Of a DNA stretch of 28,058 bases, positions 1 through 6,505 are shown piece by piece. Position numbers and translations under genes: made by a program. Origin of the DNA: Alistipes sp. (GTDB lineage: Bacteria > Bacteroidota > Bacteroidia > Bacteroidales > Rikenellaceae); NCBI GenBank assembly GCA_020026435.1, contig JAHHQK010000031.1, positions 1 to 28,058 on the forward strand, read 5' to 3'. Each line of letters opens with the position of its first letter. Within the stretch, counting starts at the first letter, position 1. Under the pieces are notes generated by a model. That model saw nothing but the letters and a program-made list of their open reading frames with translations. It did not search any database and had not been told where the DNA came from.

Positions 1-53
1 AGAGCATCTGACTACGGATCAGAAGGTTACAGGTTTGAGTCCTGTCGGCGTCA
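1..53 (+). tRNA. tRNA-Arg (anticodon ACG), 3' part only
   Basis: The first 53 bases fold as the 3' two-thirds of a tRNA. The end of the D stem is followed by a 5-bp anticodon stem (tctga/tcaga, 7-14 and 19-25 region) enclosing the loop ctacgga, which gives anticodon ACG (Arg, CGN codons). The variable loop aggtt, the T stem acagg/cctgt around tttgagt, and the acceptor 3' strand cggcgtc with discriminator A at 53 follow. CCA is not encoded. The 5' half lies left of the window. A strong terminator follows directly. Confidence 0.93.
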
Positions 54-56
54 CTG

Positions 57-87
57 AAACCACTTACAGCGATGTAAGTGGTTTTTT
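57..87 (+). terminator. Intrinsic terminator of the tRNA-Arg gene
   Basis: An 11-bp stem (aaaccacttac paired with gtaagtggttt) around the loop agcgat is followed by six T residues at 82-87. It starts four bases after the tRNA discriminator base. It ends only 29 bases before the next start codon. Confidence 0.9.
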
Positions 88-116
88 AGTTTTATCCTCC
101 CCAACACCAGCCGACC

Positions 117-719
117 ATGATCCTCAACCTGCACACCGAACCCCTGCCCTACCGCAGCGAACTCCACATCACAAGACGCTCCGTCGAGGAGTACATTGCC
201 CGCTTCCACGACGCCGAACGCATCGCCGGATATTGCCGCGCCTGCCCCAACTACGGCCGCAGCTGGGCCTGCCCACCCTACGATTTCGACCCCGAGGAGG
301 TGATGCGCCCCTACCGCTTCATCCATATCGTCGCCTCGCGGATCTACCCCGCGGCCGCCGACCTGCCGTTCAGCGAGTCGGGACGGCTGATCATCCCCGA
401 ACGCCGCCGCCTCATGAGCCGCCTGCTCCACCTGGAAAAACTCCACGCCGGACGTTCGTTCTCCTACATGGGCAGCTGCCTGAACTGCCCCGCCGGCACC
501 TGCACCCGCCTCTCGGGCCAACCCTGCCGCCACCCCGAACTGGTGCGCCCCTCGCTCGAGGCCTTCGGATTCGATATCGGGAAAAGCGTCGAGGAACTCT
601 TCGGATTCGGACTCAAATGGAGCAACAACGGCCTCATCCCCGAATACCTGACCCTCGTGGGCGGATTCATCCACAACAACCCCGACCTCACCGATGAGGA
701 TTTCCTCTTCGACCGCTAA
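117..719 (+). CDS. DUF2284-type cysteine-rich metal-binding protein
   Basis: A 200-residue soluble protein with no signal peptide or membrane segment. It has seven cysteines, all placed as in a metal-cluster protein: CxxC at 40 and 43, C52 in a WACPPY context, then C121, C124, C129 and C137. The CRACPNYG...WACPP signature and the second cluster match the DUF2284 family of predicted metal-binding proteins, whose reaction is not established. The next gene is also cysteine-rich and its product probably binds Fe-S clusters, which hints at related redox or metal roles (inference). The ATG at 117 is only 30 bases past the tRNA terminator, and I see no TAnnTTTG promoter in between. Its transcription may therefore depend on read-through or on an atypical promoter. 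Confidence 0.82.
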   Translation: MILNLHTEPLPYRSELHITRRSVEEYIARFHDAERIAGYCRACPNYGRSWACPPYDFDPEEVMRPYRFIHIVASRIYPAAADLPFSESGRLIIPERRRLMSRLLHLEKLHAGRSFSYMGSCLNCPAGTCTRLSGQPCRHPELVRPSLEAFGFDIGKSVEELFGFGLKWSNNGLIPEYLTLVGGFIHNNPDLTDEDFLFDR

Positions 720-867
720 TCTTCCACGCAGACCTCTCTACGCTAACAGGCCGCACACCCTTGCACGCCTGCCCTCCGAGCGGATGCAATCCCCTTTTTC
801 GTGCAGGATCACACCCGCAGGAAAAGAAAAGTGCGGATTTTATAAACGAAGATCCGACCGTATCGGG

Positions 868-875
868 TATCTTTG
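868..875 (+). promoter_or_regulatory. Bacteroidota-type -7 element for the CCG-domain gene
   Basis: TATCTTTG matches the TAnnTTTG -7 consensus and lies 50 bases before the ATG at 926. It supports that start over upstream in-frame codons, which would lie within the promoter. No clear TTTG is seen at -33. Confidence 0.6.
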
Positions 876-925
876 CGGTGCGAAATTTGACAGAGAGACC
901 TTTACACATTAAGACCAACACCATC

Positions 926-1582
926 ATGACCCGATACATCTACGCCCCGGGGTGCGCCCTCATGGCCTACAAACCCCACCTGGGCCAACGACTCAAAGAG
1001 GCCGCCGAACAGATCTACGGCCCTATGGAGATGCTGCTCACCTGCTGCTTCAACCGCCCCGCGCTTGAAAGCGGCACCTGCATCATCACCCCCTGCTCGA
1101 CCTGCAACAACAACTACCGCAAACTCTACCCCGAGGTCTCGACCTCGTTTCTGCTCCATACCCTCGCCCAAAGCCCCGATTTCCCCTTTCCCGACTACGG
1201 AGGAGCGGAGATGAGCATCCAGGACACCTGTGCGGGCCGCACCGATCCGCTCTACCTGGAGTCGGTACGAACGCTGCTCCGACGCATGAACATCACCCTC
1301 GTGGAGGCCGAGAAGAGCGGCGCAAAGGGTCGCTGCTGCGGCCAAACCCTCTATGGCAAAGTGCCCATCGAAAAGGTCGAGAGCTATATGAAACAACGCG
1401 CCGGGGAGATGCCGCGCGAGGATGTGGTGGTCTATTGCGCCTCCTGCATCCAAAGCATGGCCACCGGAGGTCGCCGCCCGCGCTACATCATCGACCTGCT
1501 GTTCGGCGAGACGACCGACACCCACGGCGGGGACATCACGGCCTGGAACCGCCGCCTCATGGACTTCCGAAACAGTCACTGA
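926..1582 (+). CDS. CCG-domain (heterodisulfide-reductase-B-like) Fe-S protein
   Basis: A 218-residue protein with two cysteine-rich CCG-type modules (PF02754-like), found in HdrB, LutA/GlpC-type and related oxidoreductases. The second module is canonical: C102, then CCG at 137-138 and CxxC at 171/174. The first has C10, CC at 40-41 and CxxC at 57/60, with an unusually short gap between CC and CxxC. Such modules bind non-cubane or [4Fe-4S] clusters and act in electron transfer or thiol/disulfide chemistry; the partner is not visible here. The start was chosen because a TATCTTTG element lies 50 bases upstream and the protein begins MTRYIYAPGCA, the expected beginning of the first module. A strong terminator follows at 1604. 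It could be an isolated subunit or a scavenging reductase. Confidence 0.8.
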   Translation: MTRYIYAPGCALMAYKPHLGQRLKEAAEQIYGPMEMLLTCCFNRPALESGTCIITPCSTCNNNYRKLYPEVSTSFLLHTLAQSPDFPFPDYGGAEMSIQDTCAGRTDPLYLESVRTLLRRMNITLVEAEKSGAKGRCCGQTLYGKVPIEKVESYMKQRAGEMPREDVVVYCASCIQSMATGGRRPRYIIDLLFGETTDTHGGDITAWNRRLMDFRNSH

Positions 1583-1603
1583 ATTCCATAAAATTTATTT
1601 GCC

Positions 1604-1650
1604 GACAAGCCGGATGCGCCCCTGCGTCCGGCTTATCGTTTTTTATTTTT
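1604..1650 (+). terminator. Intrinsic terminator after the CCG-domain gene
   Basis: A long stem of about 14 bp, gacaagccggatgc against gcgtccggcttatc with G-T wobbles (1604-1637), is followed by T6 at 1639-1644 and a further T run to 1650. Confidence 0.88.
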
Positions 1651-1883
1651 CCATCAAATTTTCCTTCCTTTCAGAAGGGAGGCACCCTTTTTCCCATAAA
1701 GTCGCCCCTCACCTCTGATCTCGCAGACAAGAAAGGCTGTTTTTCCCTAAAAGAGAAAACTCCAAGCCCCAACTTTTTCCCAAAATTTCCCTTAAACACA
1801 ATATTTTCCAATTCCCCCGAACCTCAACCTTTCTCAACAAAGCCCAAGACGCCCGAACCGCCCCTCACCCACGGCTCCACCCA

Positions 1884-1919
1884 CAAAACAACAGGCGACC
1901 CCCTTTCGGGGATCGCCTG
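1884..1919 (-). terminator. Intrinsic terminator of proS
   Basis: Stem caggcga/tcgcctg extended by CCCC/GGGG with one mismatch (1892-1919). On the minus strand it is followed by an interrupted T-rich stretch (ttgtttt). It lies 28 bases after the proS stop codon. Confidence 0.75.
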
Positions 1920-1947
1920 CCGGCATATCGAAAACAGAACACGTCTG

Positions 1948-3435
1948 TTAGTAGCTCTTGGCGAAGAGCACGCGACGGTGCGAGGGTTTCCCGGTGAATA
2001 CACACTTGCCCTCCTCTTCGGGAGCATCGAACGGGATACAACGGATCGTAGCCTTCGTGGCCTCCTTGATGGCGACCTCGGTCTCCACGGTGCCGTCCCA
2101 GTGGGCGAGGATGAATCCGCCCTTGTTCTCCAACACATCCTTGAACTCCTCCCAGGTGTCGACCTTGGTGATCATCGAGTTGCGGAAGTTGAGCGCCTTT
2201 TGGAAGATGTTGTGCTGAATCTCGGTCATCAGACCCTCGATATGCTCCACAAGACCCTCCTGCGAGATGGTCTCCTTCTCCAGCGTGTCACGACGCACCA
2301 GCTCGATCGTGCCGTTCTCCAAATCGCGGGGACCCATGGCCAGACGTACCGGCACACCCTTGAGCTCGTACTCGGCGAACTTGAAGCCCGAACGTACATT
2401 GTCGCGGTCGTCGATCTTGACGCTGATGCCCTTCTCGCGCAAACAGGCGGCAATGGCCTCGAAGCGTGCGCAGATCTCCTTGAGCTGCTCCTCGCCTTTG
2501 TAGATCGGCACCATCACCACCTGAATCGGGGCGAGTTTCGGAGGCAACACCAGACCGTTGTTGTCGGAGTGGGCCATGATCAGAGCACCCATCAGACGGG
2601 TAGACACACCCCACGAGGTGGCCCATACATACTCCTGCTTGCCCTCCTTGTTGACATACTTCACATCGAATGCCTTGGCGAAGTTCTGACCCAGGAAGTG
2701 CGACGTACCGCTCTGCAGAGCCTTACCATCCTGCATCAGTGCCTCGATCGTCAGCGTGTCCTCGGCACCCGCAAAACGCTCGTTGGGCGACTTGTGACCC
2801 ACGATCACCGGCACCGACATCCACTCCTCGGCGAATTTGCGGTACACCTCGATCATCTTCTCCGACTCGGCAATAGCCTCCTCACGCGTGGCGTGGGCCG
2901 TGTGACCCTCCTGCCACAGGAACTCGGCCGTACGCAGGAACAAACGCGTACGCATCTCCCAACGCACGACATTGGCCCACTGGTTGCACAGGATGGGCAG
3001 GTCGCGGTAGGACTGGATCCAGTTCTTGTAGGTGTTCCAGATGATGGTCTCCGAGGTAGGACGTACGATGAGCTCCTCCTCGAGTTTGGCATCGGGATCG
3101 ACCACCACATTGCCCTTGTGCTCGGGATCGTTCTTCAGACGGTAGTGCGTCACGACGGCACACTCCTTGGCGAATCCCTCCACGTGGTGGGCCTCTTTCG
3201 AGAAGAAGGATTTGGGAATGAAGAGCGGGAAGTAGGCATTCTGGTGTCCCGTCTCCTTAAACATTTTGTCCAATGCATCGTGCATCTTCTCCCAGATGGC
3301 GTAGCCGTAGGGCTTGATCACCATACAACCGCGCACAGCCGAATTCTCGGCCAAACCGGCCTTCATCACCAAATCGTTGTACCACTGTGAGTAGTTCTCA
3401 TCTGATTTGGTAAGGTCTTTCAGTTCCTTTGCCAT
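1948..3435 (-). CDS. proS: Prolyl-tRNA synthetase, archaeal/eukaryal type
   Basis: A 495-residue class II aminoacyl-tRNA synthetase that charges tRNA-Pro with proline in the cytoplasm. Visible features are VRPTSETIIW, motif 2 around RWEMRTRLFLRTAEFLWQEG, motif 3 around TSWGVSTRLMGALIMAHSD, an anticodon-binding domain from about residue 290, and a C-terminal extension ending KSY. It lacks the roughly 180-residue INS editing insertion of E. coli-type ProS, and its length fits the short archaeal/eukaryal class common in Bacteroidota. The gene stands alone: a TATATTTG promoter 44 bases upstream and a terminator 28 bases downstream bound it. It is divergent from the lipoprotein gene at 3629. Confidence 0.97.
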   Translation of the reverse strand: MAKELKDLTKSDENYSQWYNDLVMKAGLAENSAVRGCMVIKPYGYAIWEKMHDALDKMFKETGHQNAYFPLFIPKSFFSKEAHHVEGFAKECAVVTHYRLKNDPEHKGNVVVDPDAKLEEELIVRPTSETIIWNTYKNWIQSYRDLPILCNQWANVVRWEMRTRLFLRTAEFLWQEGHTAHATREEAIAESEKMIEVYRKFAEEWMSVPVIVGHKSPNERFAGAEDTLTIEALMQDGKALQSGTSHFLGQNFAKAFDVKYVNKEGKQEYVWATSWGVSTRLMGALIMAHSDNNGLVLPPKLAPIQVVMVPIYKGEEQLKEICARFEAIAACLREKGISVKIDDRDNVRSGFKFAEYELKGVPVRLAMGPRDLENGTIELVRRDTLEKETISQEGLVEHIEGLMTEIQHNIFQKALNFRNSMITKVDTWEEFKDVLENKGGFILAHWDGTVETEVAIKEATKATIRCIPFDAPEEEGKCVFTGKPSHRRVLFAKSY

Positions 3436-3478
3436 AGTTGATATCTTGTCTAAATTTATTGAATTCCGTTATGAAGTG

Positions 3479-3486
3479 CAAATATA
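3479..3486 (-). promoter_or_regulatory. -7 element of proS
   Basis: On the minus strand this reads TATATTTG, a full match to TAnnTTTG, 43 bases before the proS ATG. A clear -33 TTTG was not found. Confidence 0.65.
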
Positions 3487-3590
3487 CAAAATTTCGGGGA
3501 GAAGTCCGCATTTCCTCCAATTTCCGTCAAAAAGAAACACGGGTACCCACACCGCCCGATACAAAGGGGCCGGGCAATCCTGTTTTTTCG

Positions 3591-3598
3591 TATCTTTG
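3591..3598 (+). promoter_or_regulatory. -7 element of the DUF5074-like lipoprotein gene
   Basis: TATCTTTG matches TAnnTTTG and lies 30 bases before the ATG at 3629, so the expected leader is about 23 bases. A T-rich stretch precedes it, but no clean -33 TTG at the usual spacing. Confidence 0.65.
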
Positions 3599-3628
3599 CG
3601 GCTCGAATCATCATCAACACAACAAGAC

Positions 3629-4975
3629 ATGAAGAAATTTTTCAAACTCTTCCTCTCGCTCCTCCTTGCGGGCAGTCTTCTCGCGGCCTGCGAAGAAAAC
3701 GACATCCATGTGACGGCGGAGAACTCCCTGAAATGGAACCAGACCTCCGTCACGGCCAAACCCGGCAAGACGATCGAACTGGACTGGCAAAGCACCACCC
3801 CCATGTTCCACCCCGAGCTGCTCGATATGCCCGAAGGTTGGACCGCCGAATTCGACACCGAGCGCAATGTGGTCCGTCTGACCCCCTCCGAGGGCGCTTA
3901 CGGCCGCCACACGCTGCGCCTGCAGACCCTCGACGCCAACGGCCAGGTCTACCAGGCCTTCCTCCCCGTGGAGATGATGGTCCGCAATGCCGCCGAGGGC
4001 GTCTATGTGCTCAACGAAAATTCGTGGGCACCGGGTTCGCTCATCTATATCGATCCCGAGGAGGAGCTTTTCGACAACGTCTACCGCAATGTCAACAGAG
4101 AGGAGCTGCCCGCCACACCCCAGGATCTGTTCATCCACGACGGCCGCCTCTACATCATCGCCCAGGACAGCGGACTGGTGATCGCCGAAGCCTCCACCAT
4201 GCGCAAACTCTTCGACAAACACTTCTACGACCTGCAACAGCCCTCCCACATCGCCGTTCTCGATGACCAGAACATCTTCATCCGCGACAGCAAGGGCATC
4301 TACCGCTACGACAAGACCGCCGACCGCCTCACCTTCGTCGAGGGTTCAGATTACGCCTCCAAAGCCCCGATGACCGTTCTCGCCGGCCGCGTCTATGCTC
4401 AGTCGGGCAGCCTCATACTGCTGGAAAAGGGACAGGACAAGGTGAACCTGAAGTCCGAAATCCAATACGTCAGCGGCGTGGACAAGGCCCCCGACGGCAA
4501 ACTCTTCGTCACCACCTCGCGCGGCTTCTTCGGCGAGGGGCCCCAGACCTCATTCGTCCACAAGGTCGACCCGCTGACCCTCCGCTCGCTCGAAAGCCAT
4601 GAAATCAAGGAGTTCAACTGGGAACACGACATGGAATCGTCGCGTTCGCTGGCCGTCTTCGGCAACAAGCTCTATTACAGCGGCACACGCACGGTGATCT
4701 GGTGCCACGACTTCGCCTCGAACCAGACGCGCCAGCTCATCGACCTGAGCAAATGCGACTGGGCCTTTCCCCAAGGTATCACCTACAACACCATAGCCGT
4801 ACACCCGCTGACAGGCCGTCTCTACATGAACCGTCTGAGTGGCTTCGGCGAGGCCTACAAGACCAACAGGATCCTGGTCATGGAGGACAAAGGCGAGCAC
4901 ATCGAGCTGATCCGCAGCTACGACGACTACACGGCCTTCCCCGCCGGAGTATTCTTCCCCGCCCAGTTCGAGTAA
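3629..4975 (+). CDS. DUF5074-like beta-propeller surface lipoprotein
   Basis: A 448-residue exported lipoprotein. The N-terminus MKKFFKLFLSLLLAGSLLAAC has a positive start, a hydrophobic core and a lipobox with C21, followed by EEND, an acidic stretch of the kind that often precedes surface export in Bacteroidota. Residues about 25-120 look like an Ig-like or BACON-like region, and the rest looks like a YncE/DUF5074-type propeller with repeated strands such as GVYVLNENSW, DGRLYIIAQDSG and DGKLFVTTSRG. These proteins are often found near TonB-dependent uptake genes, but none is beside it here, so the ligand is unknown. The ATG at 3629 is favoured over upstream in-frame codons because the signal peptide starts there and a TATCTTTG element lies just before it. 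It is followed by two terminators. Confidence 0.82.
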   Translation: MKKFFKLFLSLLLAGSLLAACEENDIHVTAENSLKWNQTSVTAKPGKTIELDWQSTTPMFHPELLDMPEGWTAEFDTERNVVRLTPSEGAYGRHTLRLQTLDANGQVYQAFLPVEMMVRNAAEGVYVLNENSWAPGSLIYIDPEEELFDNVYRNVNREELPATPQDLFIHDGRLYIIAQDSGLVIAEASTMRKLFDKHFYDLQQPSHIAVLDDQNIFIRDSKGIYRYDKTADRLTFVEGSDYASKAPMTVLAGRVYAQSGSLILLEKGQDKVNLKSEIQYVSGVDKAPDGKLFVTTSRGFFGEGPQTSFVHKVDPLTLRSLESHEIKEFNWEHDMESSRSLAVFGNKLYYSGTRTVIWCHDFASNQTRQLIDLSKCDWAFPQGITYNTIAVHPLTGRLYMNRLSGFGEAYKTNRILVMEDKGEHIELIRSYDDYTAFPAGVFFPAQFE

Positions 4976-5092
4976 CCCTTCCCGGCGGGCCAAACGCAGT
5001 TCCCGCCATCCACACATAAAAAGAGAAATTTTTGACACCCTCTCTCTTTTCAAGAAAACAGAGGGGTATGTCATGACCCTTTTTCCAATAAG

Positions 5093-5134
5093 ATTCCCCC
5101 CTGCCGCAGCTATTTGCGGTAGGGGGGAATTTTT
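5093..5134 (+). terminator. Intrinsic terminator, long stem
   Basis: A 16-bp stem, attcccccctgccgca against tgcggtaggggggaat with one G-T wobble and loop gctatt, followed by a T run to 5134. It lies about 120 bases after the lipoprotein stop. Confidence 0.9.
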
Positions 5135-5218
5135 ATTGATTCCGGTATTGTACCACGCCTTCGATTTTGTTTTTGTCATTACGCGCACCCACTTTCATTG
5201 GCCGGCACACCTATTCAC

Positions 5219-5258
5219 AAAAAGTCGGAAACCGCCACAAGCGGTTTCCGACTTTTTT
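5219..5258. terminator. Bidirectional terminator between the lipoprotein gene and asd
   Basis: A perfect stem aaaagtcggaaaccgc/gcggtttccgactttt with loop cacaa. It has T runs on both strands (5253-5258 on +, the complement of 5219-5223 on -), so it can end transcription from both sides. It is the first such element after the asd stop. Confidence 0.88.
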
Positions 5259-5300
5259 CATATTTTTTCGGTTCTTACCCTCCAGCCGTCCAAAACTTCG

Positions 5301-5385
5301 GTCCGGAGCGTCCAAAAAACCCGAAACTACCAAAAGGTTTGGAGAGTCCGGAGCGTCCAAAGAATCCAAAGGGCCCGGAGCATCC
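5301..5385. repeat. Short direct repeats gtccggagcgtccaaa
   Basis: The 16-base unit gtccggagcgtccaaa occurs at 5301-5316 and 5346-5361 (start-to-start distance 45). A degenerate third copy, gcccggagcatcc, follows at 5373-5385. The function is unknown. Confidence 0.6.
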
Positions 5386-5407
5386 GTGCCCCATAAGACA
5401 GCGTCTC

Positions 5408-6403
5408 TTATTGGATCAACGACTCAAGGATCTGCACTGCATTGAGCGCCGCACCCTTGCGGATCTGGTCGCTCACGCACCAGAACGTCAGACCGTTGTC
5501 GTTGGCCAAATCCTTGCGGATACGGCCCACATAGACCGGATCGTTGCCGGCCACGAAGAGCGGCATCGGATATTTCTGCTCCGCAGGGTTGTCGCACAGC
5601 ACCACACCCTCGGCCCGGGCAAATGCCTCGCGGGCCTCCTCGGGCGAAATCGGACGCTCGGTCTCGACCCATACGCTCTCCGAATGGGCGCGCATGACGG
5701 GCACACGCACACAGGTGGCCGACACACGGATGTCCGAGTGCATGATCTTGCGCGTTTCGTTGAACATCTTCAGCTCCTCCTTCGTGTAGTCGTCATCGGC
5801 GAATACGTCGATGTGGGGAATGACGTTGTAGGCCAGCTGATAGGCGAATTTACGGACCGTAGGCTCCTGACCCTCAACCAGCTCGCGGTTCTGCTCCACC
5901 AGTTCGGCCATACCCTGCGCACCGGCACCGCTGGCTGACTGATAGGTCGACACGTGGACCCGTCTGATGTGCGACAGACGCTCCAGTACCTGCAAGGCCA
6001 CCACCATCTGGATCGTCGTGCAGTTGGGGTTGGCGATGATTCCGCGGGGAGCGTTCCGGGCATCGGCAGCGTTGACCTCGGGAACGACCAGGGGCACATC
6101 CTCCTCCATGCGGAAGGCGCTCGAATTGTCGATCATGATCGTACCGTGCTTGGTGATCGTCTGCCAATACTCCTTCGAGGTGCCGCCTCCGGCCGACGTC
6201 AGGGCGAAATCGACACCCTTGAAATCGTCGTTGTGCTGCAAGAGCTTGACGGTTATGTCCTTACCCCGGAATTTATAGGTGCTGCCCGCACTGCGCTCCG
6301 AACCGAAGAGCAACAGCTCGTCGATCTGAATGGGGCGCGTCTCCAAAATCTTCAAAAATTCCTGTCCTACGGCGCCACTGGCACCAACAATCGCAATTTT
6401 CAT
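5408..6403 (-). CDS. asd: Aspartate-semialdehyde dehydrogenase
   Basis: A 331-residue enzyme that reduces aspartyl phosphate to aspartate semialdehyde with NADPH, the branch point to lysine/diaminopimelate, threonine and methionine. The N-terminus MKIAIVGASGAVGQEF is the nucleotide-binding loop. The catalytic cysteine is C128 in NPNCTTIQM. The MRAHSES region carries the expected active-site histidine. The ATG at 6403 starts the fold exactly; an upstream in-frame TTG would only add MDTL. It lies 102 bases after the penicillin-binding protein gene on the same strand, so it may be the last gene of that run or have its own weak promoter in the AT-rich gap. lysC and dapD of the same pathway are elsewhere in the window. 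Confidence 0.97.
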   Translation of the reverse strand: MKIAIVGASGAVGQEFLKILETRPIQIDELLLFGSERSAGSTYKFRGKDITVKLLQHNDDFKGVDFALTSAGGGTSKEYWQTITKHGTIMIDNSSAFRMEEDVPLVVPEVNAADARNAPRGIIANPNCTTIQMVVALQVLERLSHIRRVHVSTYQSASGAGAQGMAELVEQNRELVEGQEPTVRKFAYQLAYNVIPHIDVFADDDYTKEELKMFNETRKIMHSDIRVSATCVRVPVMRAHSESVWVETERPISPEEAREAFARAEGVVLCDNPAEQKYPMPLFVAGNDPVYVGRIRKDLANDNGLTFWCVSDQIRKGAALNAVQILESLIQ

Positions 6404-6505
6404 CAGCGTATCCAATAATTAGGTTTTCCCAAAATTTATATATGTCCGCAGCCGCTTCCGCCAAGGGACCGGCCACGGATCGTTCCATCGTTGACGTTCG
6501 GCGGA

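Larger units (their letters stand above)
1583..1947. other. Convergent non-coding region between the CCG-domain gene and proS
   Basis: The 365 bases hold two facing terminators (1604-1650 and 1884-1919) and a C-rich stretch between them. I see no convincing reading frame and no -7 promoter element. Positions 1801-1860 contain 24 C and 6 G. Confidence 0.7.
4976..5407. other. Convergent non-coding region between the lipoprotein gene and asd
   Basis: It contains two strong hairpin terminators (5093-5134, 5219-5258) and, nearer asd, a short tandem-like repeat patch (5301-5385). I see no credible gene or promoter element. Confidence 0.7.

Noticed and set aside
1..53. tRNA-Arg 3' end as an integration site of a mobile element
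   Set aside because: No integrase, no second copy of the tRNA 3' end and no change in gene content were found in the window.
4976..5407. CRISPR-like array in the 5301-5385 repeat patch
   Set aside because: Only two exact short copies and one degenerate copy exist, the unit is 16 bases, spacing is irregular and there are no cas genes.
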